Source of the DNA: Echinometra lucunter
Taxonomy: Eukaryota > Echinodermata > Echinoidea > Camarodonta > Echinometridae
Length of the DNA stretch: 64,000 bases
Assembly: GCA_029962745.1 (NCBI GenBank)
Contig: CM057157.1
Coordinates: 27,586,825 to 27,650,824 of the forward strand
Direction of reading: 5' to 3'
The translations under genes and the position numbers were made by a program. Positions 27,986 through 33,189 of the stretch are shown in pieces. The notes below the pieces were generated by a model. The model was not told where the DNA came from and did not search any database. It saw nothing but the letters and a program-made list of their open reading frames with translations. The number at the start of each line of letters is the position of its first letter. Positions within the stretch are counted from its first letter, which is position 1.

Positions 27986-30900
27986 CTATGAATATAATTA
28001 AAATAGTAATACTGCACCCTGCATGCAAGCCTAATGATCAATACTTTTACTGTAAAATCTTCACAGTGCATTCAGATTTAATGCAGACTTCTTTACAAAA
28101 TTCAAAGAGAAAAACTGTATAAAAAAATGTAATGTCACATGTACATGTACTTCAATACTATGCAAGGCTCATGATATCAGTATTTTTACTGTTAAATCCA
28201 CTTGCACTCAGATTTAATACAGACTTCTTTACAAAATTTAAAGAGAAAAAGTGTATCAAAAAATGTAATGGCACATGTACATGTACACGTACTTCAATAC
28301 TATGCAGAATTGCAGATAGTGTCCAAGTATGACTGCAAAAATGTTACAGTGTATTATACCAACATCTGGTATCTGAAGGACATGGTGCTCTTGATATACT
28401 GGAAACTTGTTATAAAGAGCACCAATATATTAACCCATTCGTGACCGGAATTATTTAAAGCCTAATTTGATCAGCTTTTATTCTTCAAATTGGCAACACC
28501 AACATTTTTATTTTATTGCTACATTTTTCCTCTAAAACGTCATGTATCTGAAATGAATATAAATTGACAGAAATTATGATGAGAAGTCAAAAAGTTGCCA
28601 ATTTGCAGCGGAAAACGGTGATTTTAAACTTTCTATCACATTGCCAATATAAGGATTTTAATGATTATTTTCTTTTAAAAAATGTTCAGCATCAAACAAC
28701 GAATATTGTCGCAACCAAAATGGGCACAGTTTGTGTAGAATTTTTTGCTCTTTCTGCTCATGTATTTGGTATGATTTTTAGGGTTTTGTGTCAAAAGATA
28801 TTAGGCCAAACCACAAAATGTGGACCTCTGTCACGAATATATTAACATGATTCATTTTTATTTAACAAGGTAATTTTGCTAGTCCCAGGCCTTTATGTTC
28901 TTTTGTTTTTTCTAACCCTGCACTCTTATTTCTGCGGAGTCGAATTTGACTCAGCTGGGAGTCAACTCTATTCGGAGTGAAAGTGACTTGGATTCCGAAT
29001 TAATTTGACTGGGAATGGTGTGGTGTCAACTGAGAATCGACTAAATTCGAGTCAAAGTAACTCCATTCTGAGTCAAATCAATTTGGAACCAGAGTCACTT
29101 TAACATGGAATAGAGTTGACTCCCAGCTGATGCCATTCCAAGTCAAAATTGGCTACGTAGAAATAAGAGTGTGATAATATAGAGATGCCTAATGTACATG
29201 TAACAAGGTCATTTTAAGGGGACCGAGGTCCTCGTTACATTTCCACTGTATTCATTTTTCTTGACCATTTTGCCCTTCTAAGCAATATGAAAGGATTAGA
29301 TGGTTGCAGCCCGCCCCCCCCCAAAAAAAAAAAAAAATTTTCAAAAAGCAAAGAAAAAAATTATAAACAAATTAATAAAAATAACAAATAAGTAACATTT
29401 TATTAGTATTGTCTTATCTAAAAATGAAAATATACTTTCACAACTATGAATTGTTTTACTCAGATTAATCATTTTTTTTAACCACTTCTTAGATGTTGTT
29501 TACTCGAAAGAGAACAGAGTCATAAGTAAATGGAAAAAGAAAAAGGAAAAGGGGTAAACATTTTAGTTAAAACTATCTAAAGCGTGATTGATCCGTTCAC
29601 ACATATGCACTTCATGCTTATATAATATTGACTCCTATAATGCAAAAGTGTAAACTCCCCAGGGTGCCGTCACTTAAATGCTTCTCCGCAATCACAGCCC
29701 CCGCCGATGAATAATTCAGCTCGGCTGCCTTGGCACTAGGTGCACCCTACAAGACGCTAACAACATCAACCGTTACAGCGAGTGGCCAAAATGTGCCCCT
29801 ATATAAACTCCGCCACTTAGTGTGATGGGATAATGGTTGTTCCGTAAATGCCATTACTTATTGAAGACCATTTCTGCAGGGCAAACATCACAAGGAGCGA
29901 GGCCTAGCTGAAAGCGTGTCTATAAACAAGGGAGTGAATCTCTTTGATTTACAATAGTGCCACTGAAAGAAAATGTATGCAGTATTTCAAATTCACAAAA
30001 TACTCAGATGTATGCAAGAATGTACATTTGTTAAAGCAAGGGTTAGATATTGTCAGTCTATATTCTGTAGCTGCATACATTATCTTTGAAACATGATATA
30101 AGATCATTTATATGATAAGAAGAAAAACTGTTTTAATATTCAAAATTCGAAAACTGAAAAATATTTTGCAAAAATATAAGTTAGAATGAGTTTGCTTGAT
30201 GAACTAATTAACTTATAACTATTTTTCCAACCTGATATGAAGACAATGATATGCCATAACTACTGTACCTGATCAAGTCTACGATGTAATAAAAAACTGT
30301 ATTATTACTACAACTGGGCAAACAAGATTTGTTTGCAGATGTCAGTTTCAAACTATAAATATTTTCTCTCAGTATTCCTTCTTCTAATCTTTAAACTTTA
30401 ATTTTCTCTAAATGTTCCTGTTGGATATCGTGCTTTTATTTTGTGCCACCTTCGGTGGAATAATCTCGCTTTCTCAAATTGCTTGAGGCATCCTCAATCA
30501 ACAATCAACATCTTTTAAACCATCTCAAGACTCCCGTTTCAAGGAAACCCATACTGTCCTCTCTGCTCATTATACTCTAATATCATATTGCCAGGCCTCC
30601 TTGAATATAAGTATATTACACTTTGCAGTTCTTGATTTTATTGTTATGCAAAAAAAAAAAAAATACCCTCATTAAATAAGAAGAACAAAAGGGGGTTTTA
30701 ATTCCCCCTTTGTTCTACATGTAGAGTCTAGTTATTTATACTGTAATCACTAATGAGTGTATTTTATAGTGTTATAGCGCACAGAGACATAGTTGTGAAA
30801 CTAGTATTCTCTATACGATATACAGGTAATGTGTTATATTAAATATTGATATTATTATTAATATTGTCATGATTTAAATTTTCTATTACTTATATCATTG

Positions 30901-32141
30901 CTATTCCCACAAACATATGTACATCTAGTGGAAATAATAATGATGGCAATGATAATCTTAGTAATTAAAATTACATGGTAATACAACAATAATGATTTAT
31001 TCAGATACTTTTCAAATAAACATTTATTTTCTTCCAATGAATTTAGGGATTAAACAAAATTATTTTCTAAAATTGTAGAGTTTATATAGCATAATTATCT
31101 ACCAGTAGAATACGCAATATATGGAAGAAGGCGAGTTCCCTGAAGCAAAGGCTAATGGCAGGCTTGCCCGAAACACAGATAACAACAGCAGCAACAACAA
31201 CAACAACAATAATAATAATAGTAGTAGTAATAATAATCATCACTGATAATGATAATAATCGTATTAATAAAAAATGACAATAACAATAAATGATAATAAT
31301 AATAATAATGATAATAATGATAATGATAATAATTGTAATAACAAAAACAATAACAATGCTAATACGATGATGATGATGATGATAAAAGTGGATTTTTGCT
31401 CATGTCTGTTACACTTTACACTCCTGGGGCTCCACTGTTATAATCTTGGCTCTACGGGGAAAAAAATATATACGGGGGCTCGGGGCGAATTCGCCCCCAA
31501 AATGCCACAGAGAGCCCTGGAAAACTAAAAAAGAGCCCCTGAAATTTTTCATAGGCTCCAATGTAAACTGTAATACAATGAAGAAAATTCGGGTGAGTAA
31601 GCTCAAAAAGTAGCCACAGAAAAAAAAAAAAAATTATTTTTTCCCTGTGGCTCTACATGTAGCTGCAGGGCCGTATGCAGAAAATTTTTCCAGGGGGGGG
31701 GGGGTAACATGTTTGAAGAAACACGAAAGCGAGGGAGCGAGCGATTGAGGTGGGGGCGCTTTTGCACTTCTAAAATTGAAATTGAAGGATCTGGTGCACA
31801 CTTTCTGTTGAATTTCAGAAAATTTTTAGTAAAAAATGTAAGTCTTGAAAATATCTGTCCTCCCCCCGCGCAGCATATTGCCATAACTACGACTGCTCCA
31901 GTATTTCAACTAGTATTTCAAAGATTCAAATCTTGCTAGGAAACAGTTATTGTATACTAAGCTCATGAAAAAATTGTGTACAGTACCTCTTGAAGGCTAA
32001 GTTTTTGGTCTCCATTGGTATCTAGGAGGCGGAGCGTGTTGTCAGCGGTAATCTGGTGGGTGGAGCTCACTTCTAGCCCCTGCTCCTGGGCGAGCTTTAT
32101 GATGTGCTGGCATTCTTCAGCAGAAAAGAAGTCTGGAATTT
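772..32141 (-). CDS. P4HTM: P4HTM, transmembrane prolyl 4-hydroxylase (7 exons, 5' end missing)
   Basis: Exons in transcript order are 32141-31987, 27926-27865, 26524-26490, 8995-8830, 4120-3950, 2577-2487 and 1014-772. All have AG/GT borders and compatible phases, giving 306 codons plus TAA. The family is a membrane-anchored ER 2-oxoglutarate/Fe(II) dioxygenase linked to prolyl hydroxylation. Visible order: a short segment with IPDFFSAEECQHI, EF-hand loop 1 (DTNGDQKLSLQE), EF-hand loop 2 (DLNKDDFITRSE, split by an intron), then the dioxygenase domain with HxD in NAHLDS, the distal His in WHGGCP and the lysine in KGEKW. The two EF-hands plus dioxygenase are specific to P4HTM and exclude collagen P4H and PHD/EGLN enzymes. 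The human protein is about 500 residues, so roughly a third (N-terminal region with the membrane anchor) is not seen. Gene 2 lies upstream on the same strand, so the missing exons should lie between 32.1 and 39 kb, possibly in the gap. Family assignment is confident; transcript ends are not determined. Confidence 0.9.
1090..1505 (-). mobile_element. tRNA-derived SINE remnant
   Basis: Read on the minus strand from about 1505, the sequence has a box-A-like TGGCTCAGTGG and then GTCTTGTAACCGGGAGG, which resembles the anticodon arm of tRNA-Thr(TGT), and a SINE-type body. The other end, read on plus, holds another box-A-like GGTGTAGCGGT. It is degenerate and not a functional tRNA. It lies in the intron between the last two P4HTM exons. 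Confidence 0.4.
1877..2358. mobile_element. MITE with GATATGAGGCGACA termini and a nested hairpin insert
   Basis: The left end GATATGAGGCGACATTGTGG is matched in inverted orientation at 2320-2345. An inner copy of the left end at about 2071 follows an insert (about 1920-2065) that is itself a hairpin (ACACAGACATACTG against CAGTATGTCCGTGT). The interior, with GTGTGCATTTTATTGCAG and GTGTCCTGC, is related to the element at 23137-23447. Confidence 0.6.
2487..2577 (-). CDS. P4HTM: P4HTM exon: jelly-roll strand segment
   Basis: A 91-bp exon (acceptor TTCTCTCATAG, donor GTAAGT). It encodes YMTIMVYLNEVEEGGETAF and VVANNDTFSDA. YLN-V--GGET-F is the conserved double-stranded beta-helix signature of prolyl 4-hydroxylases. 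It ends in phase 0, matching the final exon. Confidence 0.92.
2680..2860. repeat. ATT/TTC/ATC microsatellite
   Basis: Imperfect trinucleotide tract (TTA, ATT, TTC, ATC) in a P4HTM intron. The open frames it creates on both strands (poly-Ile, Asn/His-rich) are spurious. Confidence 0.85.
3590..3880 (+). pseudogene. Non-LTR retrotransposon 3' end (RT C-terminal remnant)
   Basis: The plus-strand frame ends in YTGLYFWNSLDDSFKQSL and a stop. This matches the usual C-terminal pattern of LINE ORF2 proteins (Y-G---WNSL----K---S---F). The A/T-rich 3' tail ends near a GCGCTATATAAGAA motif that is common at LINE 3' ends. The upstream frame is broken, so this is a dead 5'-truncated copy. Confidence 0.5.
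3950..4120 (-). CDS. P4HTM: P4HTM exon carrying the HxD iron ligands
   Basis: A 171-bp exon (acceptor GTTGTTGTTAG, donor GTAAAC). It encodes a substrate/cosubstrate strand (VVKYGPHGHYNAHLDS) followed by GLPCCHLVTTKKCRICR. HLD is the H-x-D facial triad part that binds Fe(II). The PCCH region is typical of P4HTM and does not occur in collagen prolyl hydroxylases. Both borders leave split codons that match the neighbouring exons. Confidence 0.92.
4316..4640. repeat. ATT/ATC/AGT compound microsatellite
   Basis: A run of trinucleotide blocks (TCA, TTA, AGT, TTG, GAT) about 320 bp long. Long poly-Ile, poly-Ser and poly-Leu frames here are artefacts of the repeat. Confidence 0.9.
4641..5680. other. 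A/T-rich intron sequence with no recognised feature
   Basis: Apart from a short (AC)n near 4810 I see no exon, inverted repeat or transposon signature in this part of the P4HTM intron. Confidence 0.5.
5686..6745. repeat. DR1-motif tandem array inside a GCCTCCGCC-bounded element
   Basis: Six units of about 145-153 bp start near 5793, 5938, 6082, 6235, 6386 and 6536. Each has runs of TGACCTTTGACCT followed by CAGATCATTGTCCCTTCCA-like and TCAAATGGTT-like words. The array ends in ACGGACAGACGGACGGACG. The element is bounded by ATGCCTCCGCC at the left and GGGCGGAGGCAT at the right (inverted). Confidence 0.75.
7035..7360. repeat. Three tandem units of about 120 bp
   Basis: Units share CTCAAACATATCTGCC, GGAAGCAACTCC and AGTAAATGAAGAAAAT with small differences. 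No coding potential is seen. Confidence 0.7.
7810..7885 (+). pseudogene. LINE ORF2 C-terminal fragment
   Basis: A plus-strand frame reads NLETFKSELKTYLFQQL before a stop. This matches the common LINE C-terminal ending (LE-FKS-LKT-LF). It is a very short remnant in the P4HTM intron next to a poly-G run. The sequence to about 8810, ending in GAATAAATAAAAGAAATAA, may be the matching 3' UTR, but that is weaker. Confidence 0.45.
8830..8995 (-). CDS. P4HTM: P4HTM exon: end of EF-hand 2 and start of dioxygenase domain
   Basis: A 166-bp exon (acceptor TTCATCCCAG, donor GTAACA). It opens with FITRSE, which completes EF-hand loop 2. It continues through VRKLAAYIKDLVSKNP and a stretch containing SEQTWIYPDRTNDDL. 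This is the N-terminal dioxygenase region that includes the conserved HxxTWI-like segment (here SEQTWIY). It ends with two bases that form an Arg codon with the next exon. Confidence 0.88.
9325..9450. repeat. Duplicated poly-T/poly-G tract
   Basis: Two copies of T(14-20)G(8-10) about 60 bp apart, followed by a CTGTCCCCC repeat. It is low-complexity sequence 330 bp upstream of the P4HTM exon at 8830-8995. Confidence 0.7.
9504..9919. mobile_element. TTAA-flanked piggyBac-type MITE, family B copy 1
   Basis: Begins TTAACCCATTCGTGAC and ends GTCATGAATGCGTTAA, so the termini are inverted and both flanked by TTAA. A roughly 90% identical copy is at 28430-28845. The internal frames are not conserved and no transposase is encoded. 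Confidence 0.75.
9916..10395 (-). mobile_element. CRE-rich TTAA element, family C copy 1
   Basis: Inverted relative to the copies at 15754-16244 and 21484-21974. Shared words include GTGGGTACCCAG, TGACGT and CCAAGGAAAC-type sequence (reverse complement here). It shares its TTAA with the end of the family B element next to it. The outer end near 10395 is diverged. Confidence 0.65.
10396..11580. other. Intron sequence, purine-rich in 10850-11050, no gene
   Basis: A GA-rich stretch followed by a C11 run near 11090. The minus-strand frame across it is rich in Ser, Phe and Leu because of the low-complexity composition. I see no splice-bordered exon or transposon terminus. Confidence 0.5.
11600..11925 (-). 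mobile_element. tRNA-derived SINE with A and B boxes
   Basis: On the minus strand the head at 11925-11850 reads GTGGCCCAGTGGATAAGT (box A), then CTGTTAACC as in tRNA-Asn(GTT), then GGGTTCAAATCC (box B). The body continues to the ATAGCGCATATCAC region. The same body, without the tRNA head, recurs at 57795-57950. It is a transposon, not a tRNA gene. Confidence 0.7.
12170..12370. repeat. Two diverged tandem units of about 140 bp
   Basis: TCAAATGCATCC, TGCATGCCATAT and CACTCTGA recur in order. No coding signal is seen. Confidence 0.5.
12905..13745. repeat. CAGTTG/CAACTG minisatellite within an inverted-repeat element
   Basis: The core (about 13080-13510) is a tandem array of about 40-bp half-units with CCAGTTGCACCAGTTGAT and ACTGGTCTGATCTGTGAG. 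The flanks hold ACCAGTTGAAACTTCC at the left and CCAACTGG at the right in inverted orientation, so it looks like a MITE with an expanded core. Minus-strand frames rich in WCNWKY-like repeats are an artefact. Confidence 0.75.
14563..14742. repeat. ATT/ATC microsatellite
   Basis: About 180 bp of TTA/TTG/TCA triplets. The poly-Ile, poly-Asn and poly-Tyr frames on both strands are spurious. Confidence 0.9.
15045..15078. repeat. (GA)n microsatellite
   Basis: A pure GA dinucleotide run of about 30 bp in the P4HTM intron. Confidence 0.85.
15754..16244 (+). mobile_element. CRE-rich TTAA element, family C copy 2
   Basis: Starts TTAAAGGGGGTACCCA and ends GTAATCACTTTAA, with TTAA at both ends. The centre carries ACGTCAAAATGACGTCAAAG and a GGGTACCCACTTT repeat in direct and inverted orientation. 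It is closely similar to 21484-21974 and to the inverted copy at 9916-10395. The frame MILLAENHLP is shared by copies only because they are related, and it is not a gene. Confidence 0.75.
16250..17160. other. Intron sequence with poly-C/poly-G runs, no gene
   Basis: Contains short C/A and G homopolymers. At about 16660-16700 it has a solo fragment (CCTGTACTTCATCCGCGT) of the MITE at 20291-20610. No exon is seen. Confidence 0.5.
17185..18266. repeat. 1.1-kb AGT/AGC triplet array with higher-order structure
   Basis: Near-continuous AGT and AGC triplets. A marker block AATAGTAATAGTGGTGGTGG recurs at about 17379, 17708, 17882 and 18171, and AGCAGCTGCAGT recurs three times. Larger units have therefore been duplicated. 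The frames open on both strands (poly-Ser, Val/Ala, Leu, Tyr/Cys) result from the repeat, not from a gene. Confidence 0.95.
18727..19278. mobile_element. 550-bp fold-back TTAA MITE, family D
   Basis: Starts TTAAAGGGAAAGTCCACC and ends GGTGGACTTTGCCTTTAA. The arms pair over most of their length (for example TTCACATTTTCT with AGAAAATGTGAA). Both ends carry TTAA. Confidence 0.8.
19521..19998. repeat. Three tandem 156-bp units derived from a fold-back MITE
   Basis: Unit starts at 19521, 19677 and about 19833 share TACTAACTCATCATGTTTCC, TTCATGAAACTTGTTATCA and CCATCTGATTGGCT. The palindromic ACTTGTTATCAATAACAAGT lies inside each unit. The array ends in GTTTCATGAAACAGGGCCC, the inverse of its start. 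Confidence 0.8.
20291..20610. mobile_element. MITE with GCCTGTACATCATCCGCGT inverted ends
   Basis: The left end ATGTCTCATTGAGGCCTGTA is mirrored at the right by GCAGGCCTCAGTGAGAT. The interior has repeated CCCTAAACAGGGAT words. A solo fragment lies at about 16660. Confidence 0.75.
21484..21974 (+). mobile_element. CRE-rich TTAA element, family C copy 3
   Basis: Same ends and order as the copy at 15754-16244, including TTAAAGGGGGTACCCA, TGACGTCAAAATGATGTCAA and ATCACTTTAA. One central CRE palindrome has been lost (TGATGTCA). Confidence 0.75.
21975..23130. other. Intron sequence, no recognised gene
   Basis: Holds small palindromes built on AATAGCGTGCTATT (about 21975-22130) and otherwise unique-looking sequence. 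No splice-bordered coding segment is seen. Confidence 0.45.
23137..23447. mobile_element. 310-bp MITE with AAGGTGCTTTCACACATGAT ends
   Basis: Terminal inverted repeats of about 28 bp (AAGGTGCTTTCACACATGAT with ATCATGTGTGAAAGCACCTT). The interior shares GTGTGTCCTGCC- and CCCATAGGCTTGTACAC-like words with the element at 1877-2358, so they are one superfamily. Confidence 0.8.
23718..23884. mobile_element. 167-bp hairpin MITE
   Basis: Ends GGACCGTTTCATGAAAGTTG and CAACTTTCATGAAACGATCC pair, followed by GTCAGCACTGACAAGTTGTC on both arms. The central ACCATAGTAACGGTCAGTGA is also palindromic. Confidence 0.8.
23890..24135 (+). mobile_element. SINE body with box-B-like head
   Basis: Begins with a GTTTGAGTCCTGCC box-B-like segment. 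It continues through TGGTGTAGTAAATGGGTACC and AAGAACCTTGAGCATCCC, a layout common to tRNA-derived SINEs of marine invertebrates. The box-A half is missing or diverged. Confidence 0.5.
24791..25080. mobile_element. 290-bp near-perfect fold-back element
   Basis: The two halves are reverse complements around about 24935, with GAGAGTGCATTTAGAGTGAA on one arm and its inverse on the other. The word AGAGTGAA (or TTCACTCT) is repeated many times in the arms, so the palindrome itself is built of a short repeat. Confidence 0.85.
25081..26480. other. Intron sequence upstream of the micro-exon, no other gene
   Basis: Contains C homopolymers (25146, 25995) and one diverged copy of the 130-bp repeat of 28000-28310 (AATGCAGACTTCTTGACAAA near 25462). 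No exon is seen. Confidence 0.45.
26490..26524 (-). CDS. P4HTM: P4HTM 35-bp micro-exon: first half of EF-hand loop 2
   Basis: This small exon has a strong acceptor (TTTTCTCCTATACAG) and donor GTAAGA. It encodes YFHLKIDLNKD with one split base at each end. The next exon completes the loop as DLNKDDFITRSE, with D1, N3, D5, I8 and E12 in the correct EF-hand positions. The intron that splits the calcium loop is about 17.5 kb long. The exon is too short for an ORF search, but the phase and motif fit are exact. Confidence 0.82.
26561..26712. mobile_element. 150-bp hairpin just upstream of the P4HTM micro-exon
   Basis: Arms TATTGGATGGCT with AGCCATCCAATA, and TAGGGCCAATATTGCAC with GTGCAATATTGGCCCTA, flank a 15-bp loop. 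It lies only about 37 bp upstream of the 35-bp P4HTM exon on the transcribed strand, so it is close to the branch-point region. Confidence 0.8.
27865..27926 (-). CDS. P4HTM: P4HTM exon linking the two EF-hands
   Basis: A 62-bp exon (acceptor TTCATTTAG, donor GTAAGG) encoding MRRTIEDGYDIYLNDDDIRE plus two bases. It starts in phase 0, fitting the previous exon, and its last two bases complete a Met codon with the next exon. The acidic helix-like segment fits the linker between two EF-hand loops. A (GA)n microsatellite begins just upstream of the acceptor. The call rests mainly on phase continuity and splice sites. Confidence 0.75.
27945..27983. repeat. (GA)n microsatellite
   Basis: A GA run directly upstream of the acceptor of the P4HTM exon 27865-27926. 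On the transcribed strand it is a (TC)n polypyrimidine tract. Confidence 0.9.
28010..28320. repeat. Two tandem units of about 140 bp
   Basis: Both units hold AGACTTCTTTACAAAATT, CACATGTACATGTAC and CTTCAATACTATGCA. A third, diverged copy is near 25462. Confidence 0.65.
28430..28845. mobile_element. TTAA-flanked piggyBac-type MITE, family B copy 2
   Basis: TTAACCCATTCGTGAC at the left and GTCACGAATATATTAA at the right. It is near-identical in length and sequence to 9504-9919. Confidence 0.75.
28921..29171. mobile_element. 250-bp MITE with CACTCTTATTTCT ends
   Basis: Ends CACTCTTATTTCTGCG and CGTAGAAATAAGAGTG pair. The arms are filled with GAGTCAA/TTGACTC words in both orientations. Confidence 0.75.
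29640..29935. promoter_or_regulatory. Non-repetitive G/C-richer island with TATA-like box; candidate enhancer or promoter
   Basis: This stretch in a P4HTM intron has more balanced composition than its surroundings and no inverted or tandem repeats. It holds CCTATATAAACTCCGCC and a GATGAATAATTCAG homeodomain-like core. No coding frame is seen. The regulatory reading is inference only. Confidence 0.2.
29936..31170. other. A/T-rich intron sequence, no gene
   Basis: No exon or transposon terminus was recognised between the candidate island and the microsatellite at 31185. Confidence 0.45.
31185..31385. repeat. AAC/AAT/GAT microsatellite
   Basis: Imperfect AAC, AAT, GAT and ATG triplets about 200 bp long in the P4HTM intron. 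The Asn-rich frame is spurious. Confidence 0.85.
31987..32141 (-). CDS. P4HTM: P4HTM exon: pre-catalytic segment and EF-hand loop 1
   Basis: This 155-bp exon has an acceptor after ...AAAACAG and a donor GTACTG. It starts with two bases of a split codon and ends in phase 0. The protein runs EIPDFFSAEECQHIIKLA, then a linker, then the loop DTNGDQKLSLQE. D1, N3, D5 and E12 of a canonical EF-hand are present, so calcium binding is plausible. A second AG eight bases further in would also keep the frame, so the 5' border is uncertain by 8 bp. It is the most upstream exon I can identify. Confidence 0.85.
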
Positions 32142-32202
32142 CTGTTTTGAAATGATATCGTAAATGGATTCATTCAGTATGACATATCTGGTTTAGCAAT
32201 GG

Positions 32203-32432
32203 AGATCTATGGGTGGCCCTGAAGTAGGCTGGACAACAGGTCATGTGCGACGTGAATTTCGCATCCAAGGTCATGAATTTCGCATCCCGGGTCCTGAATT
32301 TCACATCCAGGGTCCTGAATCTTGTGTCACGCAAAGTATGCGAATTTCGCGACTGGAGCGCAAACTTGGCCACGAAATTCATGACGCACATGACCTGTTG
32401 TCGAGCGTACTTCAGGGCCACCATAGAGATCT
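32203..32432. mobile_element. 230-bp MITE with internal GAATTTCGCATCC repeats
   Basis: Ends GGTGGCCCTGAAGTA and TACTTCAGGGCCACC pair, with GGACAACAGGTCATGTGCG inside. The core has three direct copies of about 24 bp (GGTC-TGAATTT). It lies about 60 bp upstream of the first visible P4HTM exon. Confidence 0.8.
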
Positions 32433-32500
32433 GTAGTACGGTACAATGTACCTATAGTATTGAAAAATGCAGACTTCTAAACATATTTTGCGAAGTGGAA

Positions 32501-33000
32501 NNNNNNNNNNNNNNNNNNNNNNNNNNNNNNNNNNNNNNNNNNNNNNNNNNNNNNNNNNNNNNNNNNNNNNNNNNNNNNNNNNNNNNNNNNNNNNNNNNNN
32601 NNNNNNNNNNNNNNNNNNNNNNNNNNNNNNNNNNNNNNNNNNNNNNNNNNNNNNNNNNNNNNNNNNNNNNNNNNNNNNNNNNNNNNNNNNNNNNNNNNNN
32701 NNNNNNNNNNNNNNNNNNNNNNNNNNNNNNNNNNNNNNNNNNNNNNNNNNNNNNNNNNNNNNNNNNNNNNNNNNNNNNNNNNNNNNNNNNNNNNNNNNNN
32801 NNNNNNNNNNNNNNNNNNNNNNNNNNNNNNNNNNNNNNNNNNNNNNNNNNNNNNNNNNNNNNNNNNNNNNNNNNNNNNNNNNNNNNNNNNNNNNNNNNNN
32901 NNNNNNNNNNNNNNNNNNNNNNNNNNNNNNNNNNNNNNNNNNNNNNNNNNNNNNNNNNNNNNNNNNNNNNNNNNNNNNNNNNNNNNNNNNNNNNNNNNNN
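32501..33000. other. Assembly gap, 500 N
   Basis: Exactly 500 N, a conventional placeholder of unknown true length. One side is unique sequence next to P4HTM. The other side leads into a satellite array, a likely cause of the break. Confidence 0.99.
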
Positions 33001-33189
33001 CATGGTGAGTTTATTCTTAAGCTGTTGCCATGGTGATAGTTGGAAAAAGGAAAATTAGTTTTTTTAAGATACATAAAATTTTAAACAAAGAACACAAAAT
33101 ATATTTTGCTACAAAGCATACGTACAAGTGCAAGTGGAAACCGTTATACCTATAGAGTAAATATGCATACATGCAAGCTCAGTGTATAC

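Noticed and set aside
32243..33058. Long frames crossing the N gap
   Set aside because: They are produced by translating N as any residue.
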